From assembly GCA_018660305.1 (NCBI GenBank), contig JABJKO010000313.1, positions 1 to 13,215 on the forward strand: 13,215 bases of DNA, read 5' to 3'. Source of the stretch: Rhodospirillaceae bacterium (GTDB taxonomy: Bacteria; Pseudomonadota; Alphaproteobacteria; MPNO01; UBA2964). Shown in pieces: positions 1 to 6,068 of this stretch. The notes below the pieces were generated by a model. The model was not told the origin of the DNA. It did not search any database and saw only the letters and a list, made by a program, of their open reading frames with translations. Every line of letters starts with the position of its first letter. Within the stretch, counting starts at the first letter, position 1. The position numbers and the translations under genes were made by a program.

Positions 1-2
1 CG

Positions 3-80
3 AAGGCCGGGTTCTTTTATCCCGTGGCGTCGTTGCGCGTCTTTGCCGATGCGGGGCATCGCCATGCGAAGCGCGCCTAA
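3..80 (+). CDS. Possible C-terminal end of an unidentified protein (partial)
   Basis: Frame 3 is open from the window edge to a TAA at 78-80. It encodes about 25 residues ending in LRVFADAGHRHAKRA. Third codon positions are mostly G or C, as in neighbouring genes, and this is the only one of the three forward frames that looks like a natural protein tail. The start lies outside the window and the fragment is too short to name a family. It would run towards the FAD monooxygenase gene, whose stop is at 147. The 66 bases between the two ends show no convincing terminator. This could be chance open sequence. Confidence 0.35.
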   Translation, partial: KAGFFYPVASLRVFADAGHRHAKRA

Positions 81-146
81 CCACGGGGAAAAATAATCCC
101 GGTCAAATGGTTCTATTTAGGTGTATAGGGCTCTAGGGAGCGCCGT

Positions 147-1208
147 TCAACTGCTCAGGAAACGGCGGGCGACGCGGCGTTGCAGGGCGGGCGACCGATC
201 AATCAGGGAGAAGGCGGCAAAGGCGGCGGCCCGTGTCAGGGGCCCGGTAGAGGTGACCAGCCGCCTGATGCGCTCGCTGGCCGCGATGGTTTGCGCGCCC
301 GCCGCGTGACGCGAGGCGCTGTAGCCGTCAAGGCTCTTCCCGATGATGCGCCGCGCCAGTTCGGCGGCGTCGGCGATGCCCAGATTCATCCCGCGCCCCC
401 CAGCCGGTGAATGGCAATGGGCGGCATCGCCCGCCAAAAACACCCGCCCGGCCTTGTAGTCAGGTACCTGCCGGATGGAAATATTGAACCGGCCTTCCCT
501 GTGGATTTGCGTGACCTCAAGGTCGAGGGGCAGGGTCGCCAGCGACTCTTCCGTATTGGATATGACCCGATAGCGCTCGGCTTCCAGCGGGGCGACCACC
601 GCGACGCGCCCGCCCTCCAGCATGCAGAGCGTAAAAGTCTCGCCATGGGGCCAGTTGACGGCCTCCACATCGGCAATGGACCAGGTTTCCGGCAGGTCGA
701 ATCCGGGATAGTCGAGGCCGAGAGTTTGGCGCACGGCGCTTTGTATGCCGTCGGCGCCGATCACCAGATCGTAGGCCGCCTCCTTGCCATTCTGTGTACC
801 GGCAACGACCCGTTCGTCATCCTGCTGCATCTCTGTCAGGGCGCACCCATAGGTGACGTCCCCTCCCGCGGCCACCAGCGCCTCCCGCAGCGCCGCCTCT
901 GTCCGATCCTGGGCCAGGGCAATTCCGTAATCCCAGTCCGGGTGTCCGCCCTGCAGCGACACGGTCATTTTAGGCGCTGTGCCATGGAACAGTTTGAGCG
1001 CGCGCAGCTTGATCCCCTCGGCGAGCAACCGCTCGGTGACGCCCGACGGGGTCAGGATCTCAAGGCTGCCGGGCAGGATCCCCACGGCGCGCGACAGGGT
1101 CGATGCCTCTTCTTTGCGATCGATGATTGTGGCGATGATACCCTGGCGCGCCAGCTCGATTGCGGCGGTCAATCCGGTTGGGCCGGCTCCGACTATTAGG
1201 ACACGCAT
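147..1208 (-). CDS. FAD-dependent monooxygenase (group A, PHBH fold)
   Basis: A 353-residue flavoprotein of the FAD_binding_3 family, which uses NAD(P)H and O2 to hydroxylate aromatic or related substrates in the cytoplasm. Three family motifs are visible: the N-terminal dinucleotide fold GAGPTG (residues 7-12) with an acidic residue closing the second strand (D30); the DG motif in IGADGIQSAVR (D153-G154); and the GD motif in FLAGDAAHCHSPAGGRG (G260-D261), which contacts the FAD ribityl chain. The start at 1208 is chosen because the Rossmann strand MRVLIVGAG begins there and an AGGAAG ribosome site lies 5 bases upstream (complement of 1214-1219). A longer frame to 1376 would add 56 low-complexity residues and overlap the divergent VOC gene. 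The protein is somewhat short for the family and lacks the C-terminal thioredoxin-like domain of phenol hydroxylases. Its substrate cannot be predicted. Neighbouring VOC, amidase and decarboxylase-like genes suggest aromatic catabolism. Confidence 0.85.
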   Translation of the reverse strand: MRVLIVGAGPTGLTAAIELARQGIIATIIDRKEEASTLSRAVGILPGSLEILTPSGVTERLLAEGIKLRALKLFHGTAPKMTVSLQGGHPDWDYGIALAQDRTEAALREALVAAGGDVTYGCALTEMQQDDERVVAGTQNGKEAAYDLVIGADGIQSAVRQTLGLDYPGFDLPETWSIADVEAVNWPHGETFTLCMLEGGRVAVVAPLEAERYRVISNTEESLATLPLDLEVTQIHREGRFNISIRQVPDYKAGRVFLAGDAAHCHSPAGGRGMNLGIADAAELARRIIGKSLDGYSASRHAAGAQTIAASERIRRLVTSTGPLTRAAAFAAFSLIDRSPALQRRVARRFLSS

Positions 1209-1277
1209 CACGGCTTCCTGTCCCCATTGCAAATGGCGCATGGGAAGGAATTCATTTTGTCCTCCCCGATTTTTCGC

Positions 1278-1283
1278 TATCCT
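1278..1283 (+). promoter_or_regulatory. Possible -10 box for the VOC gene
   Basis: TATCCT lies 31 bases before the VOC start codon, in the 106-base divergent gap to the FAD monooxygenase gene. A weak TTGTCC (1257-1262) sits 15 bases upstream. The match to a sigma-70-type promoter is poor, so this is only a candidate. Confidence 0.2.
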
Positions 1284-1314
1284 TTTCCTCCGCACCCCAA
1301 CAGGGAGAGATGCC

Positions 1315-1803
1315 ATGGTCAAGGCCCGCAAGCTCGGACACGTTGTCATCAATGTCAGTGATCTCGATGCGTCCATCGATTTCTATCAGACGGCGATCGG
1401 CGCCGAAGTGGTCTCGCGGAGCCGCGAGGGCAAGCTCGCCTTCCTGTCGCTGGGCGAGCAGCATCACGATATCGGCCTGGTCCAGCGCGCCACCGGCCCG
1501 GCCCCCGATGCGACCCAGACCGGTCTCGTGCACATGGCCTGGCAGCTCGGCGATTACGCGGAATTACAGGCGGCCTATAAGGAACTCACCGACGCCGGCA
1601 TTGCGGCCGAGCCGATCCAGCACAATGTCACCAACAGCCTCTATCTCCACGACCCCGACGGCAACACGTTGGAAATCTATGTGGATCGCTGGGGCGAAGA
1701 GGGCATTGACGTCATGCGCAATAACGGCCCGCAACGCCGCGCCCTCAATATCGACACCGGCGAGGCAGTGGGCGAAACCCAGGAAGTACTGCAGGCGCGT
1801 TAG
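1315..1803 (+). CDS. VOC-family protein, extradiol dioxygenase-like
   Basis: A 162-residue protein of the vicinal oxygen chelate superfamily, which includes catechol 2,3-dioxygenases, glyoxalase I and fosfomycin-resistance enzymes. It has two beta-alpha-beta-beta-beta modules. The first opens with KLGHVVINVSDLDASIDFY (residues 7-25). The second runs from GLVHMAW (70-76) to the signature LHDPDGNTLEIYVDRW (111-126). Likely metal ligands are H9, H73 and E120. The DPDGNTLEIY motif resembles one-domain extradiol dioxygenase-like proteins more than glyoxalase I. The start is supported by AGGGAGAG (1302-1309). The gene diverges from the FAD monooxygenase and ends 3 bases before the stop of amidase 1, so the convergent transcripts must overlap. 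Ring cleavage is an inference from family and context, and another VOC chemistry remains possible. Confidence 0.82.
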   Translation: MVKARKLGHVVINVSDLDASIDFYQTAIGAEVVSRSREGKLAFLSLGEQHHDIGLVQRATGPAPDATQTGLVHMAWQLGDYAELQAAYKELTDAGIAAEPIQHNVTNSLYLHDPDGNTLEIYVDRWGEEGIDVMRNNGPQRRALNIDTGEAVGETQEVLQAR

Positions 1804-1806
1804 GGC

Positions 1807-3159
1807 TCAGTTCTCCTTAAACAGATCCAGCACCGCCCGTGCCGCGGCGAAGGCGGCGGCGTCCTGCTCGGCATAGCCCATGATCTGCAGACCCAGCGGC
1901 AGCCCATCGCATTGGAGGACCGGCAGCGAAAAGGACGGTGTGCCCAATATGGACGACGGCACCGCGAACACCGCATCGCCGGTCCAGTTGTGCCCGACTG
2001 GGGCCGGACCGGGGGCCGAGAGCGTCACGCAGACATCGGCGTCGGCTTTCAGCCCTTTATAGATATCGCGGATCTGCTGGCGTTTGCGCAGCAGCCCCTG
2101 ATAATCCTCATTGGTCATGGCCTCGGCGAATTCCAGCCGGTCCTGGGCTTCCGGGCTCAGCTTGGTGCGGTCCATGTCCCGCGCATAGGTGTTGAGCGGC
2201 CAGCGGAACTCCCAGCTATTGAGCCCGCCCGACAGCGCGACGCCACCGGCGATGGCCGCCTCGATGGCCGCGACGCCGGCATGACTTTCCCGGTCGATCA
2301 CTTCGATATTGGCATCCACCAGCATCCCGCGCGCATCGGACAGCGCCATCTTGGCCGATGGTTCGGCGCCCTCCCAGCCTTCGGTCTCCAGCATGGCGAC
2401 GCGCTTTGGTTTTTTCGCCGCCGGGGCTTCCATTGGCCCCGACACGCCGGGGCGGCCGGAATCGCCTCCGACCCTTGCGACGATGGCGCGGGCGATTTCC
2501 CAGGTTTCCTCCAGCGTGGCCGCGAAGGTGCTGGTGGCGCTCTGGCTGATGGTATCGAAACTGCCGCCGCGGTTGATGCCGCCCACCGTGGGCTTGAAGG
2601 CGAACACGCCGCAGAAGCTGGCCGGCCGGATGGTGGAGCCCAGACCCTGGGTGCCAAGCCCGGCCGGTACCATGCCGCAGGCGACAGACGCCGCCGTGCC
2701 GCTGGAGGAGCCGCCCGGCGTGCGTGACAGATCCCACGGGTTGCGGGTGCCGCGCGCTGGCTGGGCGGCGAACTCGGTGGTGACCGATTTGGCGAGGATG
2801 ACCGCGCCGGCCTCGCGCAGCGCGGCGACGGCGGCGCAATCGCGCTTGCCTTCCCAGCCGGTGAACAGGTCCGATCCCTGCCCGGTCGGCATGTCCGCGG
2901 TTTCCATGATGTCCTTGATGCAGAGCGGCATGCCGTCGATCAGCGATAAATTCTTGCCCTCTTTCCAGCGCGTGGAGGCGGCATCGGCGGCGTCGCGCGC
3001 GCCGTCAATATTGGTGGCCACGAAGGCGCCGATATCGGGTTCCAGCGCCTCGATGGTGGTCAGGCACTCCTCGAGAAACGCCCGTGGGCCGGATGATCCG
3101 TCCTTGAAGGAGGGTAATGCTGCGCGATAGGACCGCATGGTGGGTGTCGTGTCTGCCAT
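1807..3159 (-). CDS. Amidase-signature family amidohydrolase (amidase 1)
   Basis: A 450-residue cytoplasmic enzyme of the amidase signature (AS) family, which hydrolyses amides to acid and ammonia with a Ser-cisSer-Lys triad. The triad is visible as K82 (in CIKDIMET), S151 (first Ser of GGSSSGTAAS) and S175 (in GLGSTIRPA). Its spacing (93 residues Lys to Ser, 24 Ser to Ser) matches characterised AS enzymes. The start has a strong GGGAGG ribosome site just upstream. The gene is last in the leftward operon, 58 bases after the gamma-CA-like gene, and is a clear paralogue of amidase 2: about two thirds identical over the central 130 residues, counted by eye. No Asp-tRNA/Glu-tRNA amidotransferase partners (GatB, GatC) are present, so a GatA role is unlikely. 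The substrate is unknown. A catabolic amide, or an amide-like intermediate of ring breakdown, would fit the context. Confidence 0.88.
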   Translation of the reverse strand: MADTTPTMRSYRAALPSFKDGSSGPRAFLEECLTTIEALEPDIGAFVATNIDGARDAADAASTRWKEGKNLSLIDGMPLCIKDIMETADMPTGQGSDLFTGWEGKRDCAAVAALREAGAVILAKSVTTEFAAQPARGTRNPWDLSRTPGGSSSGTAASVACGMVPAGLGTQGLGSTIRPASFCGVFAFKPTVGGINRGGSFDTISQSATSTFAATLEETWEIARAIVARVGGDSGRPGVSGPMEAPAAKKPKRVAMLETEGWEGAEPSAKMALSDARGMLVDANIEVIDRESHAGVAAIEAAIAGGVALSGGLNSWEFRWPLNTYARDMDRTKLSPEAQDRLEFAEAMTNEDYQGLLRKRQQIRDIYKGLKADADVCVTLSAPGPAPVGHNWTGDAVFAVPSSILGTPSFSLPVLQCDGLPLGLQIMGYAEQDAAAFAAARAVLDLFKEN

Positions 3160-3217
3160 TGGTTGCCTCCCAGGGCTTTCTTCCCGTTTCCAGCCGGCCG
3201 CTTTATGGTTGGGTTTG

Positions 3218-3739
3218 TTATTCCAGCGGTTTTAGTTCGTTTCGGTACCGTTCGGCGCGGGCCACATAGCTCGCGACGATGCGTTTCATCAGATCCCGTT
3301 GGTCGTCCGACACCTCGCGGATGACCCGCCCCGGTGCGCCGAGCACCAGCGAATTGTCGGGGATTTCCTTGCCTTCGCCCACCAGCGCCTTGGCGCCGAT
3401 CAGACAGTTCCTGCCGATTTTGGCCCCGTTGAGGATGACGCTGTTGATGCCGATCAGGCTACCCTCGCCGATAGTACAACCATGCAGCATGCACATATGG
3501 CCGACCGATACATTGTCGGCCAGCGTCAGGGGAAAGCCGGGGTCCGTATGCATCACGCAGCCATCCTGGATGTTGACGTTATCGCCGATCACCATGGGAT
3601 CGTTATCGCCGCGCAGGACGGAATTCCACCAGATGCTGACATTGTTCCCCAGCGTCACGTCACCGATCACATCGGAATCGGGGGCGATCCAGACGCCCTC
3701 TCCGGTGCTTGGTTCCTTGGAGCCGAGGGCGTATTTCAT
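3218..3739 (-). CDS. Gamma-carbonic anhydrase-like hexapeptide-repeat protein
   Basis: A 173-residue left-handed beta-helix protein of the gamma-CA/YrdA/PaaY/CaiE group. Hexapeptide repeats of the type IGDNVNIQDG run from about residue 20 to 125, followed by a C-terminal helix (about 143-170) that packs on the helix in trimers. The three metal-binding histidines of the family are present: H64 (in VMHTD), H81 and H86 (in VGHMCMLHGC). Length is typical for short bacterial members that lack the acidic loop of the archaeal enzyme Cam. Its ATG overlaps the TGA of amidase 2 (ATGA, 3736-3739), implying translational coupling. Members may hydrate CO2, or act as acyl-CoA thioesterases as PaaY does. 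The position between two amidases suggests a helper role in the same pathway, which is an inference. Confidence 0.88.
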   Translation of the reverse strand: MKYALGSKEPSTGEGVWIAPDSDVIGDVTLGNNVSIWWNSVLRGDNDPMVIGDNVNIQDGCVMHTDPGFPLTLADNVSVGHMCMLHGCTIGEGSLIGINSVILNGAKIGRNCLIGAKALVGEGKEIPDNSLVLGAPGRVIREVSDDQRDLMKRIVASYVARAERYRNELKPLE

Positions 3740-5094
3740 GCCAGCTCGGACTGGATGGACCCGGCGGTGGCGAACAGGTCGGCATCCTGATCGGTGAAGC
3801 CCATGAGCTGGAGCCCCAGCGGCATGCCGTCATCTTCGAATACCGGCATGGTCAGGCTGGGACAGCCCAGCAGCGAGGTGGGCACGGTGAAGATCGGATC
3901 ACCGGTCCAGTCGAGCCCCACCGGCGCCGCGCCGGGAGCCGACAGGGTCATGCAGGCATCCACATGGGCGCTGAGCGCCTCATAAATCGCCCGGACCTTG
4001 GCCCGCTCGGCGATCAGCCCGGCATATTGCTCCTGACTCATGCCCTGGGCTTCTTCCAGGCGTCCCACCGCGCTGGTGCTGAGCTTGGATTTGTCCATGT
4101 CATTGGCATAGGTGTTGAGCGGCCAGTGGCCCTCCCAGGCATTGATCTCCATGGACAGTTCGCGGGCGCCGGCGATGGCTTTCTCGGCGGCCGCGACGGC
4201 GTCGCTGGAACTCTTGTCCACCACGTCGATATCGGCGGCTTTCAGCTTGTCGCGCGCGTCGTTGATGGCCTGCTTGGCGGCATCGGTGGCGGTCGGCCAG
4301 CCGGCGGTTTCCAGAAAGGCAATGCGCTTCGGCTTTTTTGCTGCCGGCAGATCGATGGGGCCGGTGAGCCCCACATAGCCCGGATCGCCCCCGGCGCGCA
4401 GCGAAATGGCGCGGGCCACTGTCCAGGTGTCGGCCAGGGTGGCGGCCAGGACGCCGGAGCAGCTCTGGCTGAAATCGTCGAAGCTGCCACCGCGGTTGAT
4501 ACCGCCGACGCTGGGTTTGTACCCATAGGCGCCGCAATAGCCGGCGGGGCGGATGATGGAGCCGATAACCTGGGTGCCCAGCGCCGCCGGCAGCATGCCG
4601 ATCCCCACCGAGGCCGCGGACCCGCTGGAGGACCCGCCCGGCGTGCGTGTCGTATCCCACGGGTTGCGGGTGGTGGACGGGTGCGAGGAGGCGAATTCGG
4701 TGGTCACGGTCTTGGCGACCACCACCGCGCCGGCGGCACGGAGGGCCGCTACGGCGGCGCAATCGCGCTTACCATCCCAGCCGGTAAATAATGGCGAGCC
4801 CTGCCCGGTGGGCATATGGGCGGTTTCCATGATGTCCTTGATGCCGATGGGCATGCCGTCGATGGGCGATAGCGTTTTGCCGGCTTTCCAGCGTTCGCCG
4901 GCGGCATCGGCGGCAGCCCGGGCGCCCTCGAAATTGGTGGCGGCAAAGGCGCCGACCCGTTCCTCCTGGGCCTCGATCACCTCGATGCAGCGCTCGAGAA
5001 AAGCGCGCGGTGAATCGCTGCCATCGGCAAAGGCGCTTGTGGCGGCAATATAAGCCCGCCGGCCGAGCCCGGCTGTGTCCTGATCAGAAGGCAT
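3736..5094 (-). CDS. Amidase-signature family amidohydrolase (amidase 2)
   Basis: A 452-residue AS-family hydrolase, paralogous to amidase 1. Triad: K86 (in GIKDIMET), S155 (in GGSSSGSAAS) and S179 (in VIGSIIRPA), with the same 93- and 24-residue spacing. Shared stretches include GKRDCAAVAALR and VGGINRGGSFD. The start has AAAGGAGA about 5 bases upstream (complement of 5100-5107). The gene is second in the leftward operon, 25 bases after the SDR stop, and overlaps the next gene by 4 bases. The paralogues differ most just after the TTEFA motif (SSHPSTT versus AQPARGT) and in the C-terminal half, which suggests different substrates or divided roles. The true substrate is unknown. Confidence 0.88.
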   Translation of the reverse strand: MPSDQDTAGLGRRAYIAATSAFADGSDSPRAFLERCIEVIEAQEERVGAFAATNFEGARAAADAAGERWKAGKTLSPIDGMPIGIKDIMETAHMPTGQGSPLFTGWDGKRDCAAVAALRAAGAVVVAKTVTTEFASSHPSTTRNPWDTTRTPGGSSSGSAASVGIGMLPAALGTQVIGSIIRPAGYCGAYGYKPSVGGINRGGSFDDFSQSCSGVLAATLADTWTVARAISLRAGGDPGYVGLTGPIDLPAAKKPKRIAFLETAGWPTATDAAKQAINDARDKLKAADIDVVDKSSSDAVAAAEKAIAGARELSMEINAWEGHWPLNTYANDMDKSKLSTSAVGRLEEAQGMSQEQYAGLIAERAKVRAIYEALSAHVDACMTLSAPGAAPVGLDWTGDPIFTVPTSLLGCPSLTMPVFEDDGMPLGLQLMGFTDQDADLFATAGSIQSELA

Positions 5095-5119
5095 GGGTGT
5101 CTCCTTTATTTGCGACAGT

Positions 5120-5929
5120 TCAGCCGTCGCGATAAGCGTCCATCAGCGGTTTCTGCTGGCCGCCGTCGATTTCGATCATGGTGCCGTTGACGAAATGGGC
5201 CAGCGGCGAGGCGAGATAGGTCACCAGCTGGGCGACCTCCTCGGTTTCGGCGATGCGGCCCAGCGGAATGCTGCGCGGCGCCAGCTGGTTGGCCTCGTCG
5301 AACGGTAGTTTCATATCGCGGGACATGGCCTTGACCAACCCGTCCCAGCGCTCGGTGCGCACCGGCCCCGGATTGACGGCGGCGAAGGTGATGTTGTCGG
5401 GCCCGTACTGACCGGCCAGCGACATTGTCAAATTCTGTCCCGCGGCGTTGGCGGCACCGGGCGCGACTTCCCAGTAGGACGGTTTGACCCCGTCATTGCC
5501 GATCAGATTGACCACCCGTCCGCCGCCCTGTTTTTTCATATAAGGCACGACAGCCCGGGTGCAGCGCACATAGCCGAAGAATTTCAACGCGAGCGCCGCT
5601 TCCCAATCGTCGTCGGTGAGCGATTCCAGCGTGCCGCCCGCTGCCGCGCCGGCATTGTTTACCAGAATGTCTATGCGGCCCAGCGCCTCGGCGGCCCCTT
5701 CGATAAAGGCGTTGGCGTCTTCGGTCTTGGTCAGATCGGCGACGAGGGGCACGATCTTGCGGTTGGTCGCCCGTGCGATCTCGGCGGCGGTGTCATCGAG
5801 CACATCCTTGCGCCGGGCGCAGATGGCCACATCGACGCCCTCCTGTGCCAGGCACAGCGCAATGGCCTTACCGATCCCGACGCTGCCGCCGGTGACAACA
5901 GCCGTCTTACCTTCGAGTTTCAGATCCAT
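5120..5929 (-). CDS. SDR-family protein with a substituted catalytic tetrad
   Basis: A 269-residue Rossmann-fold protein of the classical SDR type. The cofactor motif TGGSVGIG (residues 13-20), NNAG (91-94) and the C-terminal YLASPLAHFVNGTMIEIDGG are all present. A basic pair, R39-R40 after strand 2, suggests NADP(H). The catalytic Asn-Ser-Tyr-Lys tetrad is not: alignment by eye puts K116 at Asn, G144 at Ser, P157 at Tyr and N161 at Lys (segment APGAANAAGQNLTMSLAGQ). It may use another mechanism, or bind cofactor without normal dehydrogenase activity. The start at 5929 is chosen because MDLKLEGKTAVVTGG begins there with an AGGG nearby. The longer frame to 6070 would overlap the divergent molybdenum-subunit gene. 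It is first in the leftward operon. Automated annotation would probably call it a 3-oxoacyl-ACP reductase (FabG), which its active site does not support. Confidence 0.85.
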   Translation of the reverse strand: MDLKLEGKTAVVTGGSVGIGKAIALCLAQEGVDVAICARRKDVLDDTAAEIARATNRKIVPLVADLTKTEDANAFIEGAAEALGRIDILVNNAGAAAGGTLESLTDDDWEAALALKFFGYVRCTRAVVPYMKKQGGGRVVNLIGNDGVKPSYWEVAPGAANAAGQNLTMSLAGQYGPDNITFAAVNPGPVRTERWDGLVKAMSRDMKLPFDEANQLAPRSIPLGRIAETEEVAQLVTYLASPLAHFVNGTMIEIDGGQQKPLMDAYRDG

Positions 5930-6033
5930 CCTCAGCCCTGTTGGTTGTATTTTCTGATTGCCGGCATCATCCCCCGAGTCCCCGTCATTGGAAAGGGCGC
6001 AGCGCAACATTTTCGCCGCCCCTAAGAATGCGC

Positions 6034-6039
6034 TAGGCT
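6034..6039 (+). promoter_or_regulatory. Possible -10 region before the molybdenum-subunit gene
   Basis: The 139-base divergent gap (5930-6068) must hold promoters for both operons. TAGGCT lies 29 bases before the rightward start, within AATGCGCTAGGCTGG (6027-6041). A near-identical element occurs upstream of the small membrane protein gene (10991-11005, 13 of 15 bases the same), which supports a promoter role. No good -35 box is visible. Confidence 0.25.
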
Positions 6040-6068
6040 GGGGAGACTGACCTAAGGGATGGGAGTTC

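Noticed and set aside
1209..1376. 56-residue N-terminal extension of the FAD monooxygenase
   Set aside because: The Rossmann strand starts at the internal ATG with its own ribosome site, and the extension would run into the VOC gene.
1807..3159. GatA subunit of the tRNA amidotransferase
   Set aside because: There is no gatB or gatC nearby, two paralogues sit together, and the catabolic-type context fits a free-standing amidase better.
3709..4791. 360-residue plus-strand open frame opposite amidase 2
   Set aside because: Its composition is low-complexity (Gly, Ala, Arg, His) and mirrors the amidase codons. The same holds for the plus-strand frames at 1912-2727 and 2309-3130.
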